A DNA stretch of 64,000 nt from the NCBI RefSeq assembly GCF_041260155.1, contig NC_091934.1:44718398-44782397 (forward strand), in the 5' to 3' direction. This DNA is from Ptychodera flava (Eukaryota; Hemichordata; Enteropneusta; Ptychoderidae). The notes under the pieces were generated by a model that saw nothing but the letters and a program-made list of their open reading frames with translations, had not been told where the DNA came from and did no database searches. Both the position numbers and the translations under genes were made by a program. Positions 22,201 to 35,442 of the stretch are shown one piece after another (within the stretch, counting starts at the first letter, position 1; every line of letters starts with the position of its first letter).

Positions 22201-23216
22201 TTATGAACTGTTACATATTAACAGACCAGATCAAACCATAGACAGTAGAGGGGGAAGACTGTCTATGGTCCAACTAAGAGGGACAAACTGTTTCTGCTAT
22301 GCATGTTGCTAAAGTTGACCTCCAGTACCTAAAGTTTCAGACCTTATTTACTTTTGTCATTCTTTTTTTTCTGGTTTAAATATTTCTTGTTGTTTTTCTG
22401 GTTATACTGTGCAGAAATCATTGTCAGAACATCAACGTAGAATTTTCCTGCACTGAACAGATAGAAACAATATTTATTGTTGATCTTTGGTACCCATACT
22501 GGTATATACCAATTCTGATCAAATTTGAGCGACACCGTATAATTGCGGTATTTTTGTTTGTTTACAAGTATCGTCACTAAATGATACTTTCACAAGTTTC
22601 TACTACAATTCCACATATATGACATAAAACACAGCCCTCCTTTGCCATGAGGAGTGAGCATTCATGTGTGTCCACCACTCTCTTCGAATACTCACACTCT
22701 ATAATAACTCATTGGAAAGGTTAGTGTTCAGAGAACAGCACGAATCCTCTTGACAGGTGTTAGGTTAATGTCACCTTGACTATTGATGAATTTTTCGTGT
22801 GCGTAAGGCAATGGAAATTTTGAGTTACGGATGAAAATAGCGCCCTCAGTGGTGTTTTTTTTGCCAAAATTCACACTGATTGCTATGATTTCCATGGGCT
22901 CTATAACCCTTTATATTACCACAGAATGATACAGCCATCATTCACAACAGTCTGCATTTTGATTCAAGCAGGCAATCATCTTTACAAAAATACTTCAATT
23001 AAAGTTCAAACCAAACAAGATCCATGCAGGTATCAAAACTTAAAGGTCCACACTATTTTCCACTCGAACAATCTTCGTTACCCGTCAGTGAATTAGTGGT
23101 CTTGTCTTAGGGAAAGTGTGTCTCGAGAACTTTTTGAAAAAGATAATTTATTCCAACAAAGTGGCAAATCAAACAAATCTACATAACAATCAATTGTATC
23201 GAGCGATTTAACCAAA
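22201..23216. other. no gene seen
   Basis: Contains a small hairpin ACCATAGACAGT/ACTGTCTATGGT (22235-22269). Nothing else is recognisable. Confidence 0.4.
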
Positions 23217-23424
23217 TTAGGGACTGGTCAGTTTCTTCAGCCTGGGGGGGGCCGGTGGATTCATGGGGGGGGGGTCGCCCTGTTTTGACTTTGGTGATAG
23301 GGGGGGTCACCATGTTTTGAAATGCCCAATAGGGGGGGTCAGTGTGTTTTTGAATTTTGACACAGGCTCATCATTGCCTAAAATGCTAGTGTCAGCCACA
23401 AATTTCATCATTCAGTTGTATTTT

Positions 23425-23700
23425 TCGGCGCGCCCTTCGGGCGCGTAACTATAATAATCAGTCATATTTTTCAGCACGCCCAACTTTAACATATCAAGCA
23501 TACATACATCAGAGATATCTGTATGTTCAATATTTTTCAGCGTGCTCTTCAAGCGCATTACTTTAACATATCAGACATTTTTCAGCATGCCCTTCAGGTG
23601 CATGACTTTAATATACCAGGCATATATATCAGAGATATCAGGATGTTTCATATTTTTCGGCGCGCCCTTCGGGCGCCATACTTGAATAAATCAGAGATAT
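23425..23700. repeat. five-unit hairpin array with covarying stems
   Basis: Units of about 55-65 bp each carry TTTTTC(G/A)GC, a small hairpin, ACTTTAA and ATATCAGA. Stems change while pairing is kept: CGCGCCC-TTC-GGGCGCG, CATGCCCT-TC-AGGTGCATG, GTGCTC-TTC-AAGCGC. The matching array in the second copy is at 39780-40040. Confidence 0.7.
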
Positions 23701-24383
23701 CTTGATGTTTGCTAAGTGAAAGTGTACATTATGAAATCTGCATTTCATATGAAAAGGATGACAAATTCTGTTCTCTCTATGAGAATTCAGTATGAGAAAG
23801 CAACTTGCACAAATATTTCACAATATATATTTGATACAGTGACTTATTTTAGAGATAGAAAAATGACAAGATATCTTTCCTTCTCATTGATACAATTATT
23901 TTCCTTTGTTTCACAGGTTTTCTGTAGAAAGATGCTTTTTTATGAACAAAATAACAGTTAAAAAAGGCAGTTTTTGTCATTATTAGCTGTGCTTTTATGG
24001 TTTCAATGTTACAAGAAAAGATCCTCTCAGACACTGTACACATCAGATTTGGCTAAAAAAGCTCTCTATGGCTCCTCAGGAGATTTAATTGGATGGTTGG
24101 CAAGTCTTAACACCCATCAAAGTTTTTGATTCACTGCTTTTTCCTCTTTGATATTAATGATTGACATCCATTTCTGTACAACAGTTCAGGACATCTGGTT
24201 AAGCATAGAAAGTGTGAAATACATTCACAGCTCATTCAAAATACAGCTCATTCAAAATGTACTGTATTCAAACTTTAAGATTGACACTTTGAAATTCCTA
24301 TCTTACAACTGACATGTCAACAATTTCATTAAAACATAGAATGACTATTTAAAATATAAATATACCGGTATGTAAAATGTAAA

Positions 24384-24384
<1 letters not shown>

Positions 24385-24465
<81 letters not shown>

Positions 24466-24504
24466 ATATTATATGACGACATGTCCATGGCACCTTTTAT
24501 TTTA

Positions 24505-24567
<63 letters not shown>
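24385..24567. repeat. two (TA)n microsatellites
   Basis: TA runs at about 24385-24470 and 24507-24567, separated by a short GACATGTCCATGG segment. They lie inside the Harbinger-like element. Confidence 0.9.
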
Positions 24568-24569
<2 letters not shown>

Positions 24570-24977
24570 CGTTATGTCCACCTTTTATTTTACCTATGTC
24601 GCGCCCCGGGGGGGGGGTCACCCTGTTTTCGAAATTTGGAATAGGGGGGGTCACCCTGTTTTCAAAATTTGGAATAGGGGGGGTCAGCCACTTTTTGACG
24701 TCGGCAAAAAATAATCCACCGGCCCCCCCAGGCCGAAGAAACTGACCAGTCCCTTAGGCCTACAGAGCAAAAGTCTGGAAAATAATTCAGTCTCTGCGAT
24801 CTTTGTGAATTGGAGATGTAAAAGAGCGCCCTCAAACATTTCTGGTATGCACGGAGGTAGAAGCGCTTCTACCTCAATATCAACCGTCAAGCGAGGTACC
24901 GGTATTTGGTTGCGGATATAAGACCTCTGGGGTGAAAATTAGCATATTTGGCGGGAAATAATCAACGTGTACTTTTT

Positions 24978-25270
24978 ACCTCGCGTGCGCATGCGCGCAG
25001 CGAGGTTATGGTTTAGGCGTTTCTGTGTGTGTGTGTGTCTGTCTGTCTGTTAGCACGATATCTCAAAAACGGCTTGGCAGATTCCGATCACATTTCGCAC
25101 ACAATTTGTTCTTCAAATTTGCAAGAACTGATTAGTTTTTGGTGGTTGTGCTTTGCGAATTTATCAAGTTATGAGTAAAAGAAAATTTGTGGCCTGTATA
25201 AGTCTATCGGAGGCTAAATAAGTATGTTTGAGGGCGCTATACTAAAACATTTTACACAAAGTGATTTCTG
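24978..25270. mobile_element. hairpin/GTCTGT repeat (CTCGCGTGCGC type)
   Basis: A terminal hairpin ACCTCG..TGCGCATGCGC..CGAGGT (24978-25006) is followed by a GTGTGTGTCTGTCTGTCTGT run, then TCTCAAAAACGGCTTGGCAG and GATTCCGATCACATTT. It shares the five-member repeat architecture. Confidence 0.5.
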
Positions 25271-27680
25271 AATTCAGTCACTCGGCCGCGCTGATCGCTA
25301 ATCTTGAGTTTTGACTGTTGATGTCGTCGTGTCGACGTTTGACTTTAAGAATCGTGTGGGTTACTCTGGACATAGCGAACCAAAAGCTAGATTATCGAAG
25401 GTTAGCGTCATAATATTTGATCAATGCATTTTTCTCTGAGAATGAGATGTAGAGTGACACTTTTCAATCTTGTGTGTGTGTCAGCGAATTTATATTCCGG
25501 CATGGTTCCGCTGAGATCAGCATAATATTATGGCGACGTATTGACAGTCTGTGTCTTTTAAGTTGCTTTTCAAGATGTATTAGCTACAGAACCAACAATG
25601 ACAAATTTTTCATGAGATTTCCATGTTGGCATTGATGTTAAATCAGGAGCAGTAGGCTAGCTCCTGCGTACAATAGGTCTGCGTTTCCCGGCGGTACGGT
25701 GGTAGGCCGACGGCTTGTACACACTGTCCACAGGACACCACGTGGTAGAGGCCGTGTGCACAACCTGTACGCAGAGCTTCGAATACACTAGACAGAGTTC
25801 GTGTTTCCGTAAATTAGGCATTGAACTTGACAATATAGGCAATAACCAGAATCATCGACCATCGCCTGACAAGTGCACCATAGTCAGCTGTACATGAGTT
25901 GCGTGGCGTGGTGAGCAGGTTCCCATGGGTATTTATTTTTTGAAACGCGTACTTCAAAGGTCACGAACTCATTTTGCTGCTACACGGCGCGGCACAGATG
26001 ATTGTATCGTTTTTGGGCGCATTGAATTGAGATACTGTGAAGTAGGTCAACTCGTTCTACATGGCAATTTTATGTGAAATATGCAGAATTTATACGCAAA
26101 CGCGACCTCTGCCAGTCAAGAGCCTGCTCAGCCATTTGCACTTGCATCGACAGATATTGTTGGATCATAATTTTTCAAATGGTTTCTTTTCTTTTTTTTC
26201 ATTGCGTAATACAGTGGGGATAATGTCAAATTTAGATAGTTGGATTAATTTCGGGAATAAAAACAATGTAATGTAAATGATTTGTAAAAGTTTTAATTCT
26301 GTAAATTTTCCAATGTTTATAAGCTGTACTTTACATTCTATATTCATATTATAACTTTGAAACATTTTATCGTCCAACTATTCTAATTTTGAGAAATTCG
26401 GGAACAAATTTTGTCATCTATTGACACATTTTCCTTCTTCATAAAAGCAATACCCCAAGAAGTACTTTACAAAATGTGCACGCGAGGCCATTCAGTTCAT
26501 ATTGATTGTTCCATGTAGTTCAGATTTCAGTTAGTCAAGCACCATGCACAGCACTCTGCCACTCGTAAAGTACAAAAATATGTCACATAAAAAATATGCA
26601 GCTTTCCAAGTCTTCATGGTGACCAAACACACGGTGATGCGGTGGTACATTAAGCAATGGCATTCTCCGTATGATCAAATTCCATAATCCAGGAAAAAAT
26701 CCTTCTTCGGCCAAGCGGAATCACTGGATAGTACAATATATTTTAATGTTCTGAGCGTTCTCAGCTCATGCACGACGTCTTCAAGACGTGTCATCTTCGC
26801 TCATGAGATCACGATGATACAATTTACATCTTCACAACTTAAGAGAGACTAACGAACACTTGATGTGCACTATAAGGCAATGCGATGAACCGATAAACCA
26901 GTTAAACAGTTATACGAAGCACAGTAGGCTTGTTCAATGAAATGTGTATTATTTCAACATGATTGACAATCATTTCATTGTTCTTAAAAAAGTCTTAAGA
27001 GATGTCGCATTTCAAAGAAAACAACTGAATAGCCGTAAATTTTATATTTTCTGTACTTTTAGTTCCAGAAAACAAGCACATTTATGATTTATTCTTCTCC
27101 CTCAAGTATGTTGCGGAACAAAGTGTAAGCCTCGCAAACACACACTGTGTGCAATATGCAATATCATATCGCTTGTAATCATTGTGGACAAATAAAGACA
27201 GCCTACAGTAAACTTCAGAAGCCAACAATAACATTGAATACAATTCCACAAACGGAGCTAAAATTGCAAATTTAAACTTATAGTATTTTAACATAGCATT
27301 GGGGTAGAACAACAAACCGAATTTTACAATCGGGATATAATACTGGAAAATTATCAAAAGTGAGAAATAAGAGAGCTATATAATGAATAAGGCACATGTT
27401 TTATCTGCGTGCAGCAATTAATTTTCTGTAAATTACGTCATATGGTCGAACTGTCCTTGGCCACTGTTTTACTACGTCTGGCCTCAAAGTGCGACTAATT
27501 TCTTCAAGATGATGCAACAAGTCTGTTCAGGGAGAGACGTTTTAGCAGATGATTACATTTCCGATCCTCCAAGATGGACGATAGTGTAGTTCTAAATATT
27601 TCAAGCACACGTCATGAAAAAACCGGGTTGTGTGAGAAATCGTGATTGTATGTGATCGACCAGGCAGACTACCCATCAAC
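25271..27680. other. no gene seen
   Basis: 2.4 kb with no recognisable exon. A small hairpin AGGAGC..GCTCCT lies near 25650. Confidence 0.4.
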
Positions 27681-27689
27681 GAGTGCCTG

Positions 27690-27868
27690 TGACCAATATC
27701 AGTGAGGTTGATTGTCAGAGTCTTTCGGCGCATTGGATGCAGACAGAGGAAGGTCACCTCGTAGTCTGCATGGAGACAACAACTAATTTGCAGTAGTATT
27801 GCGTTGTATAATGATGTGACCTCTCTGATCGATATTGCGAATTAAAGTTAACATCCTTTCTGAGAAAG
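27690..27868 (+). other. possible 5' UTR exon of transporter copy 1
   Basis: About 110 bp (GGATGCAGACAGAGGAAGGT .. AATGATGTGACCT) are similar to 37955-38045 upstream of copy 2. In both, a donor-like site follows (GAAAG|GTAAAT at 27868; GGAAG|GTAAGC at 38077). The conservation is seen; the exon call is inference. Confidence 0.3.
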
Positions 27869-28490
27869 GTAAATACTTTAAACAATTAATTTTTCAGATA
27901 CCAGGTTTAAGATTGTTGACGATTTTAACATGTAGATCTCTAACACGTCAAGTTAATGCGTGTTTCCGTGGCAGTGAATGTAATAATATAACAGCCTATT
28001 GTGGTATGTCGTCCCAAGCATGCACGTACCTTCCATCTCCGGTCACTGTAATTCAGAGTTATCAATATTTATTTGTTGATTCCTGGGGCGAGTCTTTGAA
28101 AATTTTGAGAAATTTGTCATTTTGCTTGCTCAATGATTGTCACAACCACTGTAATAATGTCCCTAATACACCCATCTGGCTACAATTTCAACATCAGTAA
28201 CTTTACCTGTCTCGTTCTTTAATTTGTCTGAAGGCTGTGTTCAAATGCAATATTATTGTAACACACCTCATCCGCAGTCTGTATTGAACACGTTGTATGA
28301 TTTGTTGGCCTTCAGAAACAATACTGTGCGTGATCCGATGAATGTAATCAATACTGGCAAGGTCACCTTCAATTCGCTATTTTGACCATGTTTTGTTCGA
28401 TGAGAGTAAATTTATGTTCTTTACCGACATAAGCACAATCTAAGATATGTTTCCGAATGCTAATATTCTCTGTATTGTGTCAGCGATGTA

Positions 28491-28544
28491 GGCCCCTATA
28501 TAGTTTATATTAACGCAGGCCCCTATATAGTTTATATTAACGCA
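28491..28544. repeat. 27-bp exact tandem duplication
   Basis: Two exact copies of a unit starting GGCCCCTATATAGTTTATAT. Confidence 0.9.
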
Positions 28545-30190
28545 TCGGACGCTCTGTACGGCTTGTGGAGGTTGTTGCGCTGTCTGTTGGTTTATTTTAC
28601 AATCACGAAAACTGCTTTTGTATTTCAGTCTGTGGCCTCGTTCTCATCAACGTTCCTGGACGTGGACTAGAACGGTTTGCGTAATCCTTCCAGACTGACC
28701 TCGGTCACTTGGTTTTTCTCGGTAGCAGTTACTGGCTGGGTCATCGCGTTTACCCAACGATCTCTGCAACAACCTGCAAGAATACATTGCTTCAATTTGC
28801 TTTCGATTTACTTTGTTTTGATATTCATATGCCTACAGACTTGGGGTAAGTCTATAGTCTACCGTAAACCGCTCATCGACTGAGCAGAATTTTTGCGATC
28901 TTGCGTTCTACATCCGTGCATATGATGGAAGTGGTCACTGTTGCTTCTCAGGTAGGATACAAATCTTATCACTCAGCAAAAAATATATACTACAAATTGG
29001 TAAACAGCCATTGTGATAGTGATGTTGTCGGTTGGCCGTCCTTGATGAAGAACGAAACACGATAATTGTCGATGATCGAGCGGGTCGAGTTGTCACGATA
29101 TAGACCGTGACATAGCGTAAGGGGTGGCAGACGATGTGCGATGTCTATACACACTCGTATTTATACATCTCTCAATCACTCCATCCGTCCACCCATTCGC
29201 CCGTCTGTCCATCTGTCCGATAGCCCTCAGGTCGTCGACAGAGGGGCTATGACTCAGTCCCTCATGAGTTGAGGAACTGTGGTTATGAGCACTAGTACTA
29301 GCTTCGAGCTCCGCTTTGTGATTTTCATGTTGAACTAGATTGAACGGTCGATACCGTTCAAGATTCGCTGATATTTTGCATACATTTACCGACACCACTG
29401 ATTGTCCTTGGGTCGCAGCCATGGAAAGCCTTGTTTTGTCTATGAAGGGCAATGACCTGCGTTATTCATGAAAATTAATCCCGAGCCTTACTCGTGAAAT
29501 ATTTACCAACAAGCCAAAATATTCAAAGACGGTAGTAGTAATCCGTTCTTTGTAACGTACATGGGCTTAGGCCTAGTAGATTGCACTGCACATTCGAATT
29601 AACATCACATAATGGACAATAGAGCAAAATCTCGACGAGCTTTTAATACCTTTTCTATTTGAGCTTAATCTTTTCTATTTGGCTAAAACTGCTTTCAACT
29701 TGTCGGTATTTTCCTGAACCTTTATAATTTTCCTCATTTTTTGAATCCATCTCAGTGTGTAAACAAAATCAAATTACTCCAAAATTGAACGAAAGAGTGA
29801 AACAGGGGTATTTTAATACATGAACGTGACCTTGAAGAATACAAAAACCAACAAATTTCGTCTGGTTTTCGATGCATGGCTGTAATTGCTGTCCATTACT
29901 TCCAGATATATGTCAATACATGTACTGATAATTACAATCGCAGCGGAAAGACGTTTTAGCACACGTAGGCTACTATTCTCAAATTTACCGAGCAGATGAA
30001 ACTGTGACAGTGATTGTTCTACGCTATCCTTCTGAATGCTATATATTATGGTCTTTTGTTAGAAAAATAAGTTGTGTTTTGAATCAAAGTGTAAACTTGA
30101 TTGTTTCCATAACTGCTGGGTTTTTTTTAATTTTTCGATGCCAAGGTCTCGATAAAGGTACACTTCTTTTCATAACATAAGCACATCTGC
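28545..30190. other. no gene seen; homology to 40340-40560
   Basis: 28870-29030 (TCATCGACTG.GCAG, AACAGCCATTGT, GTTGGCC) resembles 40370-40560 and belongs to the segmental duplication. Otherwise nothing is recognised. Confidence 0.4.
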
Positions 30191-30545
30191 CACCGGTTAT
30201 CATGGCGGAGAAGAGAAGTAGAGAGGATGATCATTCCCTGTTCCTTATCTTCGCCGAACCAGAACAGCGGCAATTTTACTGTCGTCACTCTGCTGGGTAA
30301 GCCCACAAGTTGCTGAGTATTCCCAATATCTGTATTCAACACAGTAAAATTTTCATAAAATTTTGTTTCAATAAACAAAGTTTTTATTCGTAGAAAAGAG
30401 TGTTGAAATATGCTAGACTTACCAATACAATCCATTGTGTCAAATATACAATGTTTTAGGTTGACAAAGATTTTTAGTCACAACTTAAAGTTCAGCTTTC
30501 GACAATATTTGATAAATCACGCGTATATATAAGCTATGTCGGCAT

Positions 30546-30890
30546 TGAAGCTAGAACGCGCCTTTGAAACAGATAGTTTGACTCTCAAATTTTTACAATT
30601 CTTTACTAATCTACCTTTTGTTGGAGCGCATTGTAAGGCTCATGGAGAAAAAAAATATTTCATCTTCTGAGTTTTTCGAAAGTCGAAAATTTTGTAGGGA
30701 TTGCAGCCATGATCTTGAATTTGAAATATCAGTAAATGTTGGTTGATTTTTTCTCTTGTACCAAAATGTGCTTCCCAATTTTATTCTTGATTAGGCTTAT
30801 GGAATAGAATTGTATTTTAGAAACTAAACAAACGCTGGAAAAAAAATTCGAGCAATGGGATTAATCAACGCGCCTTATTGACACCGCTAA
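30546..30890. mobile_element. decayed TTAA-type MITE in copy 1 intron 1
   Basis: Similar along its length to 40576-40927 (AGAACGCGCCT / AGAACGCACCT start, GACTCTCAAA, TTTTTCGAAAGTCGAAAATTTT, ATATCAGTAAAT, GTACCAAAAT). The TTAA flanks are no longer intact. Confidence 0.55.
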
Positions 30891-31765
30891 CACATAAACC
30901 AAATACAAATGTAACGCCCCATTCACAACCACGCGCATGCCTCTCCTGTTCAAGAGACTGGTTTGAAGTTATTTACATGAGAGAATCAAATGTAGGCCAG
31001 CATTTGACAGAAATATCCATAATCAACCCAAATTAACCAGCTCTTTTGTTTGTGAATTTTCCTATTTGTTTTACAAGGATTAAGGTATCTCAATGCCAAG
31101 ACTACCAAAACTACAAGGGCATGTTGGGACAAAATACGTCACAACAGAATACCTTCTCTGGCTCTCACTGACCGCAGTGTTGGTTTTACCTTTATTTTCT
31201 TCATCTCCATTTTCTTACTTTATAGGGTTTAGGAATCTCTATACCGGGATTAAGTCTTCTAGAACTTCAACGACAAGTCGGTGCGTCTTTACAGGAGATC
31301 ACCCTCTCACTCACTGCACGCAGTATAGGTCACCTCATCGGTTCCTTTGCATCCGCGGTTTTGTTACGATCGAATTGAAAACAACTTCGTTCTTGCTTCG
31401 GCTCTTTTCGGAGCGGGGGCCGTCGGTGCTATCATCCCTTGGTTGCAGGATTATATCCTTCTGTTGACGACGATGGCGATATGGGGAGTGTGTACGGGAT
31501 ACGTTGATACAGGTAAATGGCCGTTCATGCGAGCATGACAAACGAAACGTGTTGCTTCCGAGGGAGGGCGTGTAGTTCTATTGTGTTTATCGAGTGCAAA
31601 TTCGCTCTGACGTCAAAGATGTCCATAGAGACCATAGGCCTACATGTACCCCATATTCAATAACTTTTCCTCTTTTACTCTTGAATGCTAGTTGTTCAAA
31701 ATCTGTAGGAAGAGTAAATTCCAATTAACGTATTTCAATAATGTATCATGTTTAGTGAAAGTTAA

Positions 31766-31949
31766 AGGTATACTGTCACCTGTTCCAATTTTGCCACAGT
31801 TACCATGGAAAGAGAAAATCTAACAATCACAGAGTTTCAGCGGGTGGCCGCTTTATAAAAACAGCGCCCTCACGTGGGCATTTTGAATGCCAAGGAATGC
31901 TCCTTTGACCATATATGGGCATATTTAGATCACAGGTGACTGTATACCC
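31766..31949. mobile_element. ~185-bp TTAA MITE (AGGTATACTGTCACC), copy A
   Basis: Inverted ends AGGTATACTGTCACCTGT / ACAGGTGACTGTATACC, with TTAA on the left and CTAA (decayed) on the right. The interior (CCATGGAAAGAGAAAAT, AGCGCCCTCA, CATATATGGGCATATTTAGA) matches 47833-48017 in the opposite orientation. It lies in transporter copy 1 intron 2. Confidence 0.85.
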
Positions 31950-34040
31950 TAAACAAATCACGATTTCGTCGTTGAATTTTACAATATTCAAACGGTCGTT
32001 TAGGTATTACGGAACGCTTTAAAGTAAACCTTTATGGCTATTTGTTTGAGTCCTGACGTAAATTAATTTTTCAAACAGCTATTTCGCTTCGTGTGACAAG
32101 TAAATCCTCGATATAATTTTAAGATGGCTTGCACAAAACACATCGTATTTTGTTTAAAATCACTTTTTTGCAAGATTCAATCGAGTTTCATTAATTAATT
32201 TGATAAGCCAAGATCAAAATGTTGTTCGGGCTACCTTTTAGCATGAGAATCAGTTAAAAGAAGTGAAAATGTATGCAAATTCATGCTAATCACCATATTT
32301 CTTGGCTTTTACCTCCTATTTTGAGCATTTCAAAATCATTTAACCCTACTCTGGCTGCGTCAGATTATGTCCAATTTTCACAATATGTTCTTACAATACT
32401 ACAGCAAAAAAAGTAATTTCATTCGCAATAAAGACCTTAATTTTGAATAAGAGTCATTTCAGTTTTGCTTCGCACAATGTTATTACCTTTTTGAATGTCA
32501 GTCTTTTAACCCCTTGCACGTAAGAAAGAGAACAGATAATGCAAAACAAATTTTTGAACACAAACTCTAGTCCAAAAACGAATTTTAATTTCATGAAATA
32601 GTCTCATTTTTTTCTTAAATTGATCTTAATCATTGAATACCAAATTTGAGGATCCCGACCCAAAATATGTACCCCTTTATCTTTCAAGTAAACTATTGAT
32701 ACCGCTCTATTTAAACTTTAGATTTTTTAGAATATATAGTATCAGGTGGTTTCATGTCGTCTTTGGTAAGTAATAGGAGCAAATGTTGCACGTTCAATTA
32801 ATCTGGTTGCTATATTTTTGAAGGAAACAACTTCCTATCACTTGGTCTGTGGGGAAAGAAGGCAGGTCCCGTACTCCAAGCAGGGAACATGCTGGTTGCA
32901 GCTGGCGGGCTCGTTGTATCGCTGGTAGTTGGACCATTTCTGACGACAACACCTGATTCCTCTGACGGCAACATAACGATGATGAACAGAACTTTCAACC
33001 ACAGCGTTGAAGATTATGTGATTATGAACCAAACGGAATATCATCCACTAACGATACCAGAGCACCATTATTCTAATCCAGTCCTATGAGACCACATCCC
33101 TGATTTGGATTCCTTATTCCATCATGTCAGGAATATTTATTTTGGTTTCTTGTATGTACTTCGGGTTGTATGCTCGACTTGCCAACCCTATAATGATAAG
33201 TTCTGACAAAAAGATCTGGCAACGAAACATCGTTTCACGGACAGGAACGAAACTTTTCGTTTTCGCATTGTGTTACTCAGCATTCTTTATGTCTATTTGT
33301 TCGTGTATGCCGGGAATGAAGCTATTTTCGTCGGGTTTCTCTACACTTTTGCGATAAAATGCGATGTGGAATTCAGCCCACAGATCGCAAGCTTACTGAC
33401 GACTGTATATTGGAGTGGAGTTGTCTTGTCGAGGGGTGTCGCCATTTTGATTTCCCGAGTCCTTCATCCACGAACGATGTTGATCATTGATCTGTCGGGC
33501 TGTACGTTGGCGGCGCTGTTGTTATCACTCTGGGTAACCAGTAGTGGAGTTATACTCTTCTGCGGGGCTATTCTCATGGGGATATCAGTGGGGTCTGCTT
33601 GGGCAGCTGCCTGCACGTGGGCTGAAAGAAATATCAGAATCAACGGTCAAGTTACAGGAATGTTCCTGGTGGCGCTGTCGCTTGCCTATTTACTCTACCC
33701 ATGATTATGGGTATTAAAATCACCATTTACTCAATTGTATCAGTGATGTATTTTCTTTCAGCTTTAAGTGTAGCATCTCTCCTAATGTTTGTCTTGCTAC
33801 AGATCATAGCATCAAAGTGCCGAAACATAGGTACCTCTGAAAAGAAGAGGGAAAAAATATATAAGATTGTGGCCAGGGATATAGTCGACATACCCAAGGA
33901 AATGTGCGATGTTTAGATCCTAATGATGCTTGCTTCTCTTTGTTGATCGATTCCTGAAATTTAAATCTGTGTCTTTATGTCTCCATAGAAGATCAAAACA
34001 CAATAATTGACAATGTGTCATTTATTTTAATTTCACTTAA

Positions 34041-35212
34041 GGTGGTATAAGACTTGAAAATGAAAGACTTAAACTTTTGCTCAAATTTCCTTTCAACCAT
34101 TCTCTCATCAAATCAGAAATAACAATCAGGGGTCATCGCGTAAATTTTGGTTCCAGCGAGACAAATTGCCTGAATATGATAAACTGCTTGAAGTTAAGAT
34201 TCAGAGTGATTTATCATGGACATTACTTGTTGATAGTGTTGTGAAAAAATAAATAGTAAGGCCAGAGGGGAAAAAATCTTGTTCATCGGATTTTTTTGAC
34301 CAAGAAGGTTCAGGAGCGGCGAGCAACTTTTTTTTAATAGGCCAAAGGTAACCGCGGTCCCTCGGACTTTTTAGCTGGGATACAGACAAGACATAATGAT
34401 ATTTTCCCCTTTTGGGCTAACCAGAAATATCTCAGACAAGATACACTGATACTGGTTATTGAATTCAACACTATATTTCTCAACAATAACATAGGGAATT
34501 ACAAATACAGTCGGTGTTTGTACAACAGTCTAATTCAGAATCCCACATGCCCGCAAAAACCCGACGAAGTGTAAGGCGCCGCCAGCGGCGGCACTAAACT
34601 ATTTGCAATGTAGAAGTATGAATTTGCCAAAATCAAAAAAAATTTCCAAATCGGGCAAAGTAGAAGCGGCAATTCCGATGAACAATTTATTTTGTCTTTC
34701 TGGCCTAAACTGTATCTTCCTGCAAGAATAAGCATTTTTTTACCAGTTTCAGCAAGGCGTCTGTTTCATAACAGTTAATTTCATCGTATTTTGATTATTG
34801 TCTTAGTATTTGGGGTTGTTGTAGTCAAAAGGATATGGATCGCTTGAACTGTCTTTTGAGGCGGCCAATGCGACTGATTTTGATTGGTACCTCATCCGTT
34901 GAAGTGTTTACACTTCTACAATGGTATCCGCTAGCTTATCGCGATAAGTACAATCTACATGTAGGCAGGGTAATTGCTCCTAGTCTGTACAACGATCTGC
35001 CTACAACAATAAGGAGTTGTACAAGTATTAGATTTTTTGTAAGCATGCTTGTTAAAAATTTTATCGTCAAATCTTTTTTGACACTTTTACATGAAACCTG
35101 CCTGTGTTGTACTGTTGTTGTTATCCCTGTACTTCGTCTTCTGTGTCTTTGTGCTCGACACTTGTGAAAAGAGGCGTATACCTATCAAGACTATCGAGTT
35201 GAAATAAAGTTG

Positions 35213-35269
<57 letters not shown>

Positions 35270-35381
35270 ACTAAGATGGTGAAAATGTTTCTTACTCCAA
35301 GAGCTTTAAAATGAGAACCCACAAGCGGTAGATCAGAAACGCATATCAGTCCTGCATTCTACCTTAAACAATTTAACAAGA
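34041..35381. mobile_element. TTAA-type MITE split by later insertions
   Basis: The left end follows TTAA 34037-34040 (GGTGGTATAAGAC). The right end ..GTCCTGCATTCTACC precedes TTAA at 35382-35385. The outer parts match 20653-20997, while 34200-35275 is foreign and includes a LINE tail. The original element was about 350 bp. Confidence 0.6.
34820..35268 (+). mobile_element. LINE 3' fragment with (ATT)n tail
   Basis: The reading LLRRPMRLILIGTSSVEVFT..LQWYPLAYRDKYN matches the region after the RT in CR1-like LINEs, then jumps to APSLYNDLPTTIRSC..FF (the usual C-terminal block), implying an internal deletion. It ends GAAATAAAGTTGTTT and a (ATT)n run 35213-35268, typical of these elements. Confidence 0.65.
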
Positions 35382-35442
35382 AACATGGTCAGGTTTAGGT
35401 AAAGTGCAAATGCGTACCTTTCAAGCATCATAGTACATTTAA

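Larger units (their letters stand above)
23220..24753. mobile_element. Harbinger-like non-autonomous element, copy 1 (1,534 bp)
   Basis: Perfect-start inverted ends (GGGACTGGTCAGTTTCTTC / its inverse) extend over about 45 bp including a G7-8 tract and CCGGTGGATT. A TTA flanks each side (23217-23219, 24754-24756), fitting the 3-bp target duplication of PIF/Harbinger. Inside both ends is a ladder of three 35-37 bp units, each G6-8 plus TCACCCTGTTTT. The middle holds hairpin repeats and two long (TA)n runs. No transposase or Myb-like ORF is visible. Confidence 0.8.
30202..33916 (+). pseudogene. MFSD4B/NaGLT1-like transporter, copy 1, broken
   Basis: A major-facilitator sugar-type transporter (12 membrane helices, plasma membrane; family members include sodium-dependent glucose transporter 1). 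Exons matching copy 2 are 30202-30296, 31226-31512 and 32824-33916, all with GT/AG borders. Exon 1 lacks one C relative to copy 2 (95 against 96 nt). Exon 2 has an extra base in the SFASG-FCYDR region (about 31358). Exon 3 has a stop before the SLIWIPYSI block (about 33086), a missing base near 33208 and a missing G at LYP-W (about 33703). Blocks such as GLGISIPGLSLLELQRQVG, GNNFLSLGLWGKKAGPVLQ and GNEAIFVGFLYTFAIKC remain clear. It is most likely a pseudogene of the tandem duplicate at 41726-44678, though some indels may be sequencing errors. Confidence 0.85.

Noticed and set aside
24345..24745. Open frames encoding poly Ile-Tyr
   Set aside because: They are translations of (TA)n microsatellites inside a transposon.
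29093..29452. 119-codon minus-strand open frame
   Set aside because: No domain, low-complexity His/Ser stretch, no splice context.
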